Assembly: GCA_013349435.1 (NCBI GenBank)
Contig: DUZQ01000007.1
Location: 1-64,000, forward strand
Source of the DNA: Planctomycetota bacterium
GTDB taxonomy: Bacteria; Planctomycetota; Phycisphaerae; Sedimentisphaerales; Anaerohalosphaeraceae
Length of the DNA: 64,000 nucleotides
Direction of reading: 5' to 3'
Below are positions 10,208 to 20,334 of this stretch, piece by piece. Numbering within the stretch: position 1 is the stretch's first letter; the number at the start of each line of letters is the position of its first letter. The translations under genes and the position numbers were made by a program. The notes below the pieces were generated by a model. The model was not told the DNA's origin. It searched no databases and saw nothing but the letters and a program-made list of their open reading frames with translations.

Positions 10208-10762
10208 ATGAACAATGACGAAATTGAGCAGGTTTGCACGAATACAAGCAGGGAATGTTTTCGGTACTGTCCGCTGTGTGGGGCCGAGACGCTATATCCG
10301 AACACTCACAAGACGTTTAAGTGCGGAGGCTGTGGATTTGAGTTTTTTCTTAATACCGCCGCTGCGGTGGGCGCTCTGATTACCGACAGCGAGGGGAGGC
10401 TTCTGATAACGGTTCGAAAGGCGGAACCTGCCAAAGGGACATGGGACCTTCCGGGTGGATTTGTGGATGTGTCCGAGTCGGCAGAGCAGGCGCTTAGACG
10501 TGAAGTAAAAGAAGAGCTGGGACTGGATATACTGTCTGCGGATTACCTTTATTCTGTCCCGAACACTTACGAATACGGCCGGGTTACGTATCAAACCGTT
10601 GATCTTGTTTACCGTTGCGAGGCGGCGGATGCTTCAAAAGCACAGGCTTGTGATGATGTTGCGGCGGTTTTATTCAAACGGCGTGAAGATATCAACCCGG
10701 AAAGATTCGGCCTGGCGTCGGTAAGAAAAATCATCCGGAGGTTTTTGCATGAAGACGGATGA
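10208..10762 (+). CDS. NUDIX hydrolase with N-terminal zinc ribbon
   Basis: CPLCGAETLYPNTHKTFKCGGCG zinc ribbon; Nudix box GGFVDVSESAEQALRREVKEELGL. Confidence 0.9.
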   Translation: MNNDEIEQVCTNTSRECFRYCPLCGAETLYPNTHKTFKCGGCGFEFFLNTAAAVGALITDSEGRLLITVRKAEPAKGTWDLPGGFVDVSESAEQALRREVKEELGLDILSADYLYSVPNTYEYGRVTYQTVDLVYRCEAADASKAQACDDVAAVLFKRREDINPERFGLASVRKIIRRFLHEDG

Positions 10763-10815
10763 CCTCGACAAATCGGTTTTGGGTTATGAGGTTTTTGTTT
10801 AATCGGGAGAAAGTT

Positions 10816-11904
10816 GTGAAACATTTCATATCGGCGATGCTGTTTTGTGCCTTTTTGGCAGGCTGTGTGGGCGGAGCCTGGAGAGGGATCGGTGACAGGC
10901 CGGCGGAAAATACTTTCACTAATCCACTGCTGGACAGGGGTGCAGACCCGTGGGTATTTTATCACAAAGGCTTTTATTATTACACGAATACACTGGGCAA
11001 AAAAATCGGGCTCTGGAGGACGAGGGATATAACGGAACTGAGGAATGCGGAATATAAGACTGTTTACGTTCCGCCGGAAAATACGATGTACTCGAAGCAG
11101 TTGTGGGCACCGGAGATAATGAATATCAATGACAACTGGTATGTATATTTTGCGGCGGACGACGGTGACAACCTGAACCACCGGCTGTATGTTCTTGAAA
11201 ACACATCAGCGGACCCTTTCGAGGGTGAGTTTAAGATGAAGGGCAAATTGCAGACTGATGCGGCTGATAACTGGGCTATCGACGGTTCGTTGTTCCGTCA
11301 CAAGGGGGATTATTATCTAATCTGGTCTGGGTGGCAAACGAGTCCTTATATTGAAGTTGAAACACAATGTATTTACATCGCCAGGATGGCCAATCCCTGG
11401 ACGCTTGCAACGGACAGGGTCTTGATTTCCAAGCCGGAGTATGCCTGGGAGCGAATCTGGAAGAACCCGGACGAATGGAATAATACGAACGACCATATTA
11501 CCTTTGTGAATGAAGGGCCGGAGGTATTGGCTCACGGGGACAAGTTGTTTTTAGTTTACTCGGCCAGCGGCTGCTGGACTCCTTATTATTGTCTTGGGAT
11601 GCTGGAGGCGGATGCGGACAGCGACCTTCTTGATGCGAAGTCGTGGGTAAAGCATCCCGAGCCGGTGTTTTATCAATCAGCAGAAACCGGAGTTTACGGC
11701 ACGGGACATAATTGCTTCTTCAAGTCACCCGACGGTACCGAAGACTGGATACTATATCATGCCAATGACAGGCCGGAGCAGGGATGCGGGGGCAACAGGT
11801 CTCCGCGTGCTCAGTTAATCGGGTGGAACGAAGACGGAACGCCGGATTTTGGTGTCGCCTTATCGACTTCAACGCAGATAAAGAAACCGTCAGGTACGAA
11901 ATAA
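10816..11904 (+). CDS. glycoside hydrolase family 43-like lipoprotein
   Basis: GGGAG RBS before GTG 10816; LAGC lipobox; NPLLDRGADPWVFYHKGFYYYTNT and WAIDGSLFRHKGDYYLIWSG, beta-propeller GH43 motifs. Confidence 0.8.
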   Translation: MKHFISAMLFCAFLAGCVGGAWRGIGDRPAENTFTNPLLDRGADPWVFYHKGFYYYTNTLGKKIGLWRTRDITELRNAEYKTVYVPPENTMYSKQLWAPEIMNINDNWYVYFAADDGDNLNHRLYVLENTSADPFEGEFKMKGKLQTDAADNWAIDGSLFRHKGDYYLIWSGWQTSPYIEVETQCIYIARMANPWTLATDRVLISKPEYAWERIWKNPDEWNNTNDHITFVNEGPEVLAHGDKLFLVYSASGCWTPYYCLGMLEADADSDLLDAKSWVKHPEPVFYQSAETGVYGTGHNCFFKSPDGTEDWILYHANDRPEQGCGGNRSPRAQLIGWNEDGTPDFGVALSTSTQIKKPSGTK

Positions 11905-12138
11905 GTCGTCGGTGGTGTGGGCGGCATGGCCTGAACAGTTGTAAGTCAGAACAACAATTCGCTGATTAAAATTTGTGTGGATAAGGATATGACGGGTAAA
12001 AAAGGAAGTAAAATAAAGAAAGTAAGTGTTGAAAATTTCCGATATAATTGTATTATACGTTTATTACCTGTTCAAATCGGTCCTGTCAGGCGGGCGGGGC
12101 TGAATAATTAAAGTTATACGATTTACAAGGGAATTTTA

Positions 12139-12804
12139 ATGTTTTCGAGCTTTTTGCAGGACAAGGACGGGGCGGATATCCGGCAGCGTTTGCAGACGCA
12201 GCCTTATCAGCGGACGCGGGAGATGACGTTAGGAGATCTGCTTTTAGAGAACCGTATTGTCTTTATGGTCGGCGAGATAAACTATCCGATGGCGACCGAA
12301 GTGATAATGAAACTTCTGCACCTGGATAATAACAAGCCCGGCAGGGAGATAAGCCTTTACATTAATTCGCCGGGTGGCAGTGTCGATGATACGATGGCGA
12401 TTTACGATACGATGCGTTTTGTGGGTTCGCCGGTTGCGACATACTGCATAGGTCGTGCACAATCGGGAGCGGCGGTGATATTAGCGTCCGGCACCAAGGG
12501 TAAACGCCACGCCCTTCCCCACGCGAAGGTTATGCTTCATCAGCCCTGGGGCGGGATTACGGGTCAGGCGGCGGATATTAAGATTCAGGCCGCCGAGATA
12601 GGCAGGGCCAAGAAGATGATAAACGAGATTCTGTCGAGGCATACGGGAATGAGTTCGGAAAAGATCGCCGAAGAGACCGAACGAGACAAGTACATGACGG
12701 CAGAAGAGGCTCTGAAGTACGGTCTCATCGATGAGGTCCTGCACGAACCCGAAGACAAGGACAAGGACAAGGACAGCAAGAAGAAGTCTGACAACAAGAA
12801 ATAG
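12139..12804 (+). CDS. clpP: ATP-dependent Clp protease proteolytic subunit
   Basis: [37 protein letters not shown] (Ser), VMLHQP (His); acidic/Lys-rich C-terminal tail. Confidence 0.92.
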   Translation: MFSSFLQDKDGADIRQRLQTQPYQRTREMTLGDLLLENRIVFMVGEINYPMATEVIMKLLHLDNNKPGREISLYINSPGGSVDDTMAIYDTMRFVGSPVATYCIGRAQSGAAVILASGTKGKRHALPHAKVMLHQPWGGITGQAADIKIQAAEIGRAKKMINEILSRHTGMSSEKIAEETERDKYMTAEEALKYGLIDEVLHEPEDKDKDKDSKKKSDNKK

Positions 12805-12866
12805 TATTTGAATTGAAGGAGCCGGTTCCAAGCGGGACGAACTTGATTGTAAGGAGTTTTTTTCAA

Positions 12867-13490
12867 ATGGCAGTTAATCAGCACCTGGTACCGATAGTAA
12901 TAGAAAAGACGGGTCGAGGCGAGCGCTCTTATGACATCTATTCGAGGCTGTTGAAGGACAGGATTGTTTTTTTGGGTGGTCAGATAGATGATGATACCTC
13001 TAATCTGATAATCGCTCAGATGCTGTTTTTGAGCAATGAGGACAGCAAAAACGACATTCATTTCTACATAAATTCGCCTGGTGGTACGATAACGTCGGGT
13101 CTTGCGATTTACGACACGATGCGTTTTTTGCGTTGTGAGGTATCGACGTACTGCGTCGGTCAGGCGGCGAGTATGGCGGCGGTTCTATTCGCGGCCGGCA
13201 GGAATGAAAAGCGTTTTATGCTGCCCAACAGCAGGGTGCTGTTGCATCAGCCGATGGTGTCAGGGGTGATGACCGGCGTAGCAACGGACCTTGAGATAGA
13301 AGCGAAGGAGATACTTCGTTTGCGGGAGAGGCTGTACAAAATACTGGCCGAGCATACGGGTAAAGAGGCCGAGCAGATAGAGAAGGACTGCGACAGAAAC
13401 CTTTGGCTTGAGGCCGATGAGGCGATAAGCTACGGCCTTGCCGATAAGATACTGCAAAAAGCTCCGGAGATTGTAGGCACAGATAAATAA
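12867..13490 (+). CDS. clpP: ATP-dependent Clp protease proteolytic subunit, second copy
   Basis: AAGGAG RBS, ATG 12867; [36 protein letters not shown]. Confidence 0.95.
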   Translation: MAVNQHLVPIVIEKTGRGERSYDIYSRLLKDRIVFLGGQIDDDTSNLIIAQMLFLSNEDSKNDIHFYINSPGGTITSGLAIYDTMRFLRCEVSTYCVGQAASMAAVLFAAGRNEKRFMLPNSRVLLHQPMVSGVMTGVATDLEIEAKEILRLRERLYKILAEHTGKEAEQIEKDCDRNLWLEADEAISYGLADKILQKAPEIVGTDK

Positions 13491-13672
13491 AAAGCGTTTA
13501 CCCGCCCCCCGCCCTGTTGTCTCCACAGGGGTGACAGTCTTTAGCGGGGACAAGTTTTGCGGGCACGTAATTTATTTTCAGACACGGATTAACACGGCTT
13601 TATTGATACTTTTCAGATGCTGATTTGTATTTCGGGTTTTTGCGGGAACAATAGGTTGAAAGAGGCCGACAA

Positions 13673-14281
13673 ATGAGATTTCAAATGAAAATATGGTTTT
13701 GTGTTATAACCTTTTTGGCGTGTGCATTTTGCGGATGCGAAAACGGGGGCGGCGGTTCCTTGCAGGATGATTTTGAGAAACTGAGCCTGGAAAAGAGTGA
13801 ACTGCAAAGCCAGGTTGAGCAACTGGAAAAGGACAACAGGGAACTGACCAGGCGATTAGGGCGGTTAAGTGAATTGCCCCAGGGCGTGAAGACGCAGGCG
13901 ATGCCCGAGCTTGACAGAATCGAGCTCGGCCGGCGGACGGCACTTTATGACAAAGATGAAGACGGTCGGAAAGATGAACTCGTTGTTTATATCAGCCCCT
14001 ACGACACCACAGGCGATACAATAAAGGCACCGGGTAGTGTTAAGATATCGCTTTGGGACCTTGAAACAGACAGCGGTGTGGTAAAGGTTGGCGAATGGCG
14101 CATCAGCGGAGGCGACCTTAAAAGAATGTGGGCGGGGACATTTTTGACGAACTACTACAGAGTTGTTGTGGATGCAGGGAAAGTACTGACCGGCGACGAG
14201 GGGGAACTGACGCTACATGTCAGCTTTGCCGATTTCATCGGCGGCAAGGTTTTGACGGCCCAGAAAGTGCTCAAACCGTAA
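13673..14281 (+). CDS. coiled-coil lipoprotein of unknown function
   Basis: Signal peptide with ACAFCGC lipobox; heptad-like LEKSELQSQVEQLEKDNRELTRRL. Confidence 0.65.
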   Translation: MRFQMKIWFCVITFLACAFCGCENGGGGSLQDDFEKLSLEKSELQSQVEQLEKDNRELTRRLGRLSELPQGVKTQAMPELDRIELGRRTALYDKDEDGRKDELVVYISPYDTTGDTIKAPGSVKISLWDLETDSGVVKVGEWRISGGDLKRMWAGTFLTNYYRVVVDAGKVLTGDEGELTLHVSFADFIGGKVLTAQKVLKP

Positions 14282-14319
14282 AGAATTCTGCTTGCCGCAA
14301 CAAAGTTTTGGATATTAAC

Positions 14320-14673
14320 ATGCGTAACCTAACCGAAGAAGAACAATTAATCGGACGGCAGACCAAAGATGTGATTTTTGCTTGCCGCGATGCAATATGT
14401 GCGCACTATCCGACCGCTCAAATTGTACTCTACGGCTCCCAGGCGCGCGGTCAGGCCGGCCCTGGGTCGGATTTTGATTTACTTGTCCTGTTAAGAGAAG
14501 AAGTGACCGCAGAAAAGAAGCGGGTTATTCAGGATTGTCTCTACGAAATAGGCCTGGCTCAGGATTTAGTTGTAAGTGCTATTGTGCGAAGCTGCGAAGA
14601 CTGGAATTCACCGATTTCTCAGGCGATGCCTCTTTACAGGGTCATTCAGGAAGAAGGGCTTCTGGTAGCATGA
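14320..14673 (+). CDS. MNT-type minimal nucleotidyltransferase (putative antitoxin)
   Basis: GSQARGQAGPGSDFDLLVLL = GS-x10-DxD motif; stop overlaps next ATG (ATGA). Confidence 0.85.
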   Translation: MRNLTEEEQLIGRQTKDVIFACRDAICAHYPTAQIVLYGSQARGQAGPGSDFDLLVLLREEVTAEKKRVIQDCLYEIGLAQDLVVSAIVRSCEDWNSPISQAMPLYRVIQEEGLLVA

Positions 14674-15068
14674 CCAAGGGACAGGAAGATTTGATCCGGT
14701 ATAAGCTCGGTCGGGCGAGTGAAAGCCTTGCCGAAGCGGAGGTAATGCTTCAAACAGACCACCCTCACGGTTGCGCCAACAGGATTTATTATGCCTGTTT
14801 TTATGCGGTTACAGCGCTTCTTCTTACACGAGACTTGTCCAGCAGTAAACACAGTGGGGTGATTGCGTTGTTCAATCAGCATTTTGTAAAGCCCGGTTTG
14901 GTTTCCGTGGATATGGGTAAGTTCTATTCAAGGATGTTCGACAACCGTATAGAGAGCGATTACGCGGACTGGGTCGAACCGGCAGGACAGGATTTGAGTT
15001 CCGAGATTAGTCGAGCTGAAGAATTTGTGGACCAGGTTACCACCCTGATCGAGACACAATTCAAATAG
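14670..15068 (+). CDS. HEPN domain protein (UPF0332-like; putative toxin partner)
   Basis: CANRIYYACFYAVTALLL...KHSGVIALFNQHFVKPG...RIESDYADW; 4-nt overlap with MNT gene. Confidence 0.82.
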   Translation: MTKGQEDLIRYKLGRASESLAEAEVMLQTDHPHGCANRIYYACFYAVTALLLTRDLSSSKHSGVIALFNQHFVKPGLVSVDMGKFYSRMFDNRIESDYADWVEPAGQDLSSEISRAEEFVDQVTTLIETQFK

Positions 15069-15096
15069 TATATTCATCATACTAATACTGCGCAGA

Positions 15097-15124
15097 AACC
15101 CCACGTACAACGTGGGGCTAAATA
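15097..15124 (+). repeat. REP-like hairpin, family A
   Basis: AACCCCACGT-ACA-ACGTGGGGCTAAATA. Confidence 0.75.
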
Positions 15125-15175
15125 TACAAGTTGGATCCGGCTTGCAAAGCGCGGCTTTCTTTGTATCATATCTGT

Positions 15176-16132
15176 ATGCAGAAACTCATCAATAAGATTG
15201 TATGTGGTGATTGTATAGAGTTGCTGGGTAAGGTGAAAGAACCTTTTGCCGATTTGATTTTTGCGGACCCGCCTTTCAATATCGGTTACCAATACGACCA
15301 TTACCAGGATAAGCTCAAGAAGGATAAATATATTGCCTGGACAAAGGACTGGATGACGGTCTGCAGGAAGGTCTTAAAACCGCACGGTTCACTTTATATA
15401 GCTATAGGTGATGACTATGCTGCTAACGTGAAACTTATAGCCGACGAGCTTGGGCTTGTGATGCGGAACTGGATAATCTGGCATTATACGTTCGGCCAGC
15501 AGACAAAAGAGAAATTTGCCCGGTCGCATACGCACATATTTTACTTTGTCAAAGACAAGAAGAATTTTACCTTTAACGATTACGCAGTGCGGGTTCCTTC
15601 GGACAGGCAGTTAATTTATAACGACAAAAGGGCACACTCAAAAGGCAAGATGCCGAACGATGTCTGGGATCAGTACTCGCGTGTATGTGGTACTTTCAAG
15701 GAGCGTGAAGGCTGGCACCCATGTCAGATGCCCGAGAATCTGCTCGCCAGGATTATCGCTGTAAGCTCCAGACCGGGTGATGTTGTTTTGGACCCGTTCA
15801 ACGGTTCGGGAACAACAACTGCTGTTGCCTGTCAGTTGGGGAGGAAGTATGTTGGAATTGACATCTCCAAGAATTACGCGGCAAACGCGAGAAAACGGAT
15901 AGCGGAATTGAAACATAGGAAAATATCCATAAATTCGTCTGATAGACTCGATGCCGCAGAATTGTTGGAGCTTAAACGGTTGTATGTTGATATTGGGATA
16001 GACTATCGCCGGATTCTTGACAGCAAGAAGCTTTTGGGTGTTTTTACCCGGCAGTTTGCTGTTCGTATGAATAACGGAAAACCATATAGTGAAGAAATTG
16101 TTGCGGCGTCTTTAATGGATTTGGATAATTGA
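15176..16132 (+). CDS. DNA (N4/N6)-methyltransferase, type II-like, apparently orphan
   Basis: ADPPFNIGY catalytic motif; DVVLDPFNGSGTTTAVACQLGRKYVGIDI SAM motif. Confidence 0.88.
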   Translation: MQKLINKIVCGDCIELLGKVKEPFADLIFADPPFNIGYQYDHYQDKLKKDKYIAWTKDWMTVCRKVLKPHGSLYIAIGDDYAANVKLIADELGLVMRNWIIWHYTFGQQTKEKFARSHTHIFYFVKDKKNFTFNDYAVRVPSDRQLIYNDKRAHSKGKMPNDVWDQYSRVCGTFKEREGWHPCQMPENLLARIIAVSSRPGDVVLDPFNGSGTTTAVACQLGRKYVGIDISKNYAANARKRIAELKHRKISINSSDRLDAAELLELKRLYVDIGIDYRRILDSKKLLGVFTRQFAVRMNNGKPYSEEIVAASLMDLDN

Positions 16133-17817
16133 GCAAGGATAAGCCCAAATCTGTCTTGTTTGCATTCGGCGCCTTCTGCGTCAGTGCGGTTTTTCTTACG
16201 GTAATACAGGTTCCGTTTGACCTGCATTTTTTTGCGTGGGTTGCTTTAGTGCCTTTTATTCTTGTTTGTTCACCCAAGGCGAGGCCGTGGCGGCTTGTGT
16301 GGATTTCATACCTTGTTTCGCTTATTTATTGGTTGGGGAATCTTTACTGGATAGCGATTGTTACGGTGCCGGCTTATATTCTTTTTTGCATGTATCTGGG
16401 GCTTTATTGGCCCCTGTTGGCTTTATGCGTACGGTATTGCAGGAAAAAGGCGGCTGTTCCGCTTTTTTTAGTGGTTCCCATACTGTTTTTGGGAGCGGAG
16501 GCGTGGCAGGGGATTTTGCTAACGGGTTTTAACTGGCGTCTGTTGGCTCACAGCCAGTATGCAAACCTGAGTATTATCCAGATAGCCGATATATTCGGCG
16601 CTGGCGGCGTATCGTTTATTATCGCGATGGTGAACGGACTGGCAGCCGGGCTTCTGACAGACGTTTTTGGCAGGAAGCTCTTTCGTCCAGGAAACATTTT
16701 CAAGACAGTTTTGGTGTTTTTGGTATTGTTGAGTACGATATTTTACGGCAGGTGGAGAATCGGCCAGACGGAAGAATATACTCGTGGTGGTCCCTTGGCA
16801 GGTTCGGTTCAGCCGAATGTGCCCTCGCATGTAAAGGAGTTGGCCGAGGCGGGTGATGAAATACTTGCGGAACTTCTGGTACGCAGCGATGCCTGTATAG
16901 AGGCGGGTGCAAAGCTGGTAGCGTGGCCGGAGACGATAGTTCTGACAACGCTTAACAAGGATTATCTTGGTCTTTGTCCGGAGGACTCAACGCCGAGGGT
17001 ATTTGATAAGATAATTTCCGGGCATACGAAGGAAAGGGCTTACGTATTGTTAGGCGCCCACGCGGCCACGATAGGAGTGAGGGACGGAGAGTATGTAGTT
17101 GTCGACAGGTTCAACTCGGCTTATCTATACGGGCCTGACGGTAGTCAGGGGCCGAGGCGCTACGATAAGATTCATCTTGTGCCTTTCGGGGAGTATATAC
17201 CATTCAGGGAAAGTATGCCTCTTATTGCCGAGCTTGTCGTGAAGCTCAGCCCTTATGATTACGATTATCATTTAACACACGGGCGGGATTATACAATTTT
17301 CGAGATGTCCGACGGTCAGGCGGATTACAGGTTCGGCGTTTTGATATGTTACGAAGATACAGACCCTGTTGTAACCCGCAAAATGGTGGGGGTGGATGGT
17401 TACAAAAGGCTCGACTGGCTTGTGAATATCAGCAATGACGGGTGGTATGTGAGGTTCAGGGACGGTGAGATTCTGCCGAGTGTCGAATTGGGTCAGCGGA
17501 CGGCAATAAGCGTTTTTCGTTGTGTAGAAAACCGTATTAGTATCCTTCGAAGTGTCAATACGGGTATCAGTTGTCTGATTGATTCTGTCGGGAGGATAAA
17601 GGACGGTTTTTTGGCAGGTGATTTGCCGGTTGCAGCCATGGAGCGAGAGGGGGTCGGGGGGTGGTTTGTTGACAGGATATGGATTGATGATAGGGTAACA
17701 ATTTTCAGCAGGCGCGGGCGCTATCTGGATTTTTCTTTTGCAACCGTCTTTGTTGTTGTCATAATACTTACTTTAAGACACATTTTTAAGGGTCGTAAAG
17801 CGGGAGGTTCACGGTAA
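16129..17817 (+). CDS. lnt: apolipoprotein N-acyltransferase
   Basis: Multiple N-terminal TMs, nitrilase-type domain (VAWPETIV, YDKIHLVPFGEYIPF, GVLICYED); TTG start overlapping MTase stop. Confidence 0.88.
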   Translation: MSKDKPKSVLFAFGAFCVSAVFLTVIQVPFDLHFFAWVALVPFILVCSPKARPWRLVWISYLVSLIYWLGNLYWIAIVTVPAYILFCMYLGLYWPLLALCVRYCRKKAAVPLFLVVPILFLGAEAWQGILLTGFNWRLLAHSQYANLSIIQIADIFGAGGVSFIIAMVNGLAAGLLTDVFGRKLFRPGNIFKTVLVFLVLLSTIFYGRWRIGQTEEYTRGGPLAGSVQPNVPSHVKELAEAGDEILAELLVRSDACIEAGAKLVAWPETIVLTTLNKDYLGLCPEDSTPRVFDKIISGHTKERAYVLLGAHAATIGVRDGEYVVVDRFNSAYLYGPDGSQGPRRYDKIHLVPFGEYIPFRESMPLIAELVVKLSPYDYDYHLTHGRDYTIFEMSDGQADYRFGVLICYEDTDPVVTRKMVGVDGYKRLDWLVNISNDGWYVRFRDGEILPSVELGQRTAISVFRCVENRISILRSVNTGISCLIDSVGRIKDGFLAGDLPVAAMEREGVGGWFVDRIWIDDRVTIFSRRGRYLDFSFATVFVVVIILTLRHIFKGRKAGGSR

Positions 17818-18813
17818 ATGAAGATTCTGTCGGGCGTTTTGATTTTGACAGTGATTCTTTTTTTCGTCGGCTGTGATTCCGGCCGGGGAGCTTTTGAGAT
17901 TTCAGCGGACGGAGGGATAAATGTTTCGGTTCTAAAACCCGAGGCGATTGAGGTCATTCGCGGGGGTTTAGCGGATGAGAATCCGATAATCAGGAGTAAT
18001 GCGATAGAGGTTGTGTCCGAAACGGGCACGCGGGAGTTGTTGCCGATAGTCGCCAAGTTACTCAAGGACGAAGTGGCACCGGTTCGTTTTACGGCCTGTA
18101 TAGTTATCGGCGATATGGGCTTTTCCGGAGGTGAGTATTTATTACGGCGTCTTGTCAACGACCGGGACGTCAATGTAAAAATTGCAGCAGCTTACGCACT
18201 GACGAAACTCGGCAGATTGGACTATGGAGAGATAATACGCTCGGCCCTGAAGAGCAAGGACCAGACGGTATGTGCCAACGCAGCGATGTTATTAGGCAAA
18301 ATGGGAAGCAGCAGTGATATAGACCTGCTGTATAATGTGGTGCGCGACCCGGAATCGAGCGATAAAGTTCGAATCCAGGCTCTTGAAGCAATCGCAATGT
18401 TGGGAGACGAGGATATTTATGGAGCCAAGTCTCTTTATTTGCTGATAAGTGAGAATTCCGACGACAAGATTATGGGTATAAGGATACTTGGAGCATTAGG
18501 GACATCAGAAGCGAAAGATGCGATTAAGACCATGCTTTATGAGGATATATGGGAAGTACGACTTTGTGCAGCCGAACAGCTCGGGCGACTCGGTGACCCA
18601 AGCGGCCGGCCTGAGATTTTGGAATATTTGAGAAACGTATCGCGGGATTTTGATGAGCCTTCCATCGCTAATAGTATGGCAACGATGGCGATAGGGCGAA
18701 TCGGTGGAGATTCTTTGACAGAGTATCTTCCGCGGCTTCTTCGCAGCCGATCCAAGCTGATTCGGCTGGTCGCGGCCCAATCTGTCCTTCTTGTTACACA
18801 AAAGCCGAAATAA
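17818..18813 (+). CDS. HEAT-repeat lipoprotein
   Basis: Lipobox FFVGC; repeated NPIIRSNAIEVV / DVNVKIAAAYALTKLG / DIWEVRLCAAEQLGRLGD units. Confidence 0.75.
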   Translation: MKILSGVLILTVILFFVGCDSGRGAFEISADGGINVSVLKPEAIEVIRGGLADENPIIRSNAIEVVSETGTRELLPIVAKLLKDEVAPVRFTACIVIGDMGFSGGEYLLRRLVNDRDVNVKIAAAYALTKLGRLDYGEIIRSALKSKDQTVCANAAMLLGKMGSSSDIDLLYNVVRDPESSDKVRIQALEAIAMLGDEDIYGAKSLYLLISENSDDKIMGIRILGALGTSEAKDAIKTMLYEDIWEVRLCAAEQLGRLGDPSGRPEILEYLRNVSRDFDEPSIANSMATMAIGRIGGDSLTEYLPRLLRSRSKLIRLVAAQSVLLVTQKPK

Positions 18814-19087
18814 TGCGGCATAACAGCGCTTTTCGCTCTCGGCAATCCTAAAACAGGCGGGCTGAGGCGAGGTTTTGGCAGTTTGGGCGTAGTCTGTCTT
18901 ATGTGATAATATTTTAGGTCCGGCACAAAAATAGCTTGACGTTGACAGCCTTTTTGCGTAGAATTCCGATTAAAATCTTTGTTTTTGAATCCGCCGAGGG
19001 CATGTAAAAGTCGCAAGAGTGGTTTAGCCCAGCCAGTGGCGGGTTTATTATGAACGTTTTGGAAGTAAAGAGAAAGGAGCGTGTTTC

Positions 19088-19951
19088 GTGAGTCCCTTCA
19101 CGAAGATATTGATAGTATTATTATCATTGTTTTCCATATTTCTATGTGGTGCGGTGGTGAGTTATGTAGGCAGCGTGAACAACTACAAGGGTATGTTTGA
19201 CGACCAAAAAGGTCTGAATAATTCCCTTGTTTCGGAGAACACGAGTCTTCAGCGTCGCTTTAACGAGCAAACTGCTCAGATGAAGGATTTAGAGTCGAAA
19301 CTTAACGACCGAATTCAACTTCTTGAGGACGAAAAGAGTAAATTGGATGTTGAGTTGAAAAACTGCCAGAGGTTGAGCCTTGATTATCAGAGCCGGGTGA
19401 ACAGTTGGGCTGGAGTTCTTACGAGCTTTGAGCGTACAATAGCGAATCTGGAACAGTCATTGGCTCTGACACAGGAGCAATTAAGCAACGCGCACGCAGA
19501 AAACATAAAGGACCGCAAAGAGCTTAATGAGATAACCGCCAGCCTTTATGAAAAGATTGTTCAGATGCAGAGCCTTGAGGCTGACAGGCGGCGTCTTATG
19601 GAGGCGAAGTTGAACCTTGAAGAGCAGATAAATCAGCTTTTAGGACCTGACAGCGAGGCAGTTTCTTTTGAACCTGTTACTCCCGAGCTTGATGTTGCAA
19701 AGCCGGCGGCGCCGGTCGGCGCCGTGTCGGACCTGAAGGGTCTTATAACCGAGGTCGGCAAATCTTTAGTTTCCATATCCTTAGGCAGGGATGACGGAGT
19801 GAAGAAGAATATGATATTTCAGGTTTTTCGCGGCGACGAATTCATCTGCCAAATAATTATCACCAATGTTGATACAACTGAGTCCGCCGGTGTACCGGAA
19901 CTTGTTCAACAGCAACCGAGAATCGGGGATTATGCAACCACAAGGTTATAA
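19088..19951 (+). CDS. membrane-anchored coiled-coil protein
   Basis: N-terminal TM then long coiled coil (LQRRFNEQTAQMKDLESKLNDRIQLLEDEKSKL); C-terminal small beta domain. Confidence 0.65.
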   Translation: MSPFTKILIVLLSLFSIFLCGAVVSYVGSVNNYKGMFDDQKGLNNSLVSENTSLQRRFNEQTAQMKDLESKLNDRIQLLEDEKSKLDVELKNCQRLSLDYQSRVNSWAGVLTSFERTIANLEQSLALTQEQLSNAHAENIKDRKELNEITASLYEKIVQMQSLEADRRRLMEAKLNLEEQINQLLGPDSEAVSFEPVTPELDVAKPAAPVGAVSDLKGLITEVGKSLVSISLGRDDGVKKNMIFQVFRGDEFICQIIITNVDTTESAGVPELVQQQPRIGDYATTRL

Positions 19952-20111
19952 TATCATGAGCCCAAACGGAAGAAAAACAGCATTTAATAACCTGTACACA
20001 GCTATTTTAGCACTTGCGACCGGAGTGGTTTGCGCCACAGCAGTTTTTGTAGCGGTAAAGTGTCTTTCAGATTACGGGACAATATTTAAGATTGTCGAGG
20101 CGGCCGGTTAG
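19932..20111 (+). CDS. small membrane protein overlapping the upstream coiled-coil gene
   Basis: MQPQGYNIMSPNGRKTAFNNLYTAILALATGVVCATAVFVAVKCLSDYGTIFKIVEAAG; start 19932 or 19956. Confidence 0.5.
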   Translation: MQPQGYNIMSPNGRKTAFNNLYTAILALATGVVCATAVFVAVKCLSDYGTIFKIVEAAG

Positions 20112-20334
20112 AAGATTAGTTTCTTTTTCGGAATCGTAAAATATGCCGCCTGATGTATGGGATATTTACTAAAACCGGTCCTAAACCAGCAAATATACGT
20201 GTTCAGGTAGTATCTTTTTCTTTGAGCAACTGCTCCTAATTTAAGATGTTTCAGGTTTTTGGCCGAAAGAATAATTGTGGGCTGAATCTTGGATTGTATT
20301 GCGTTGTTCTATATGCTAATCGAAGGGAGTCACG

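Noticed and set aside
14670-15068. HepT-type HEPN toxin
   Set aside because: The RX4HXY motif typical of HepT is not present; better described as a UPF0332-like HEPN.
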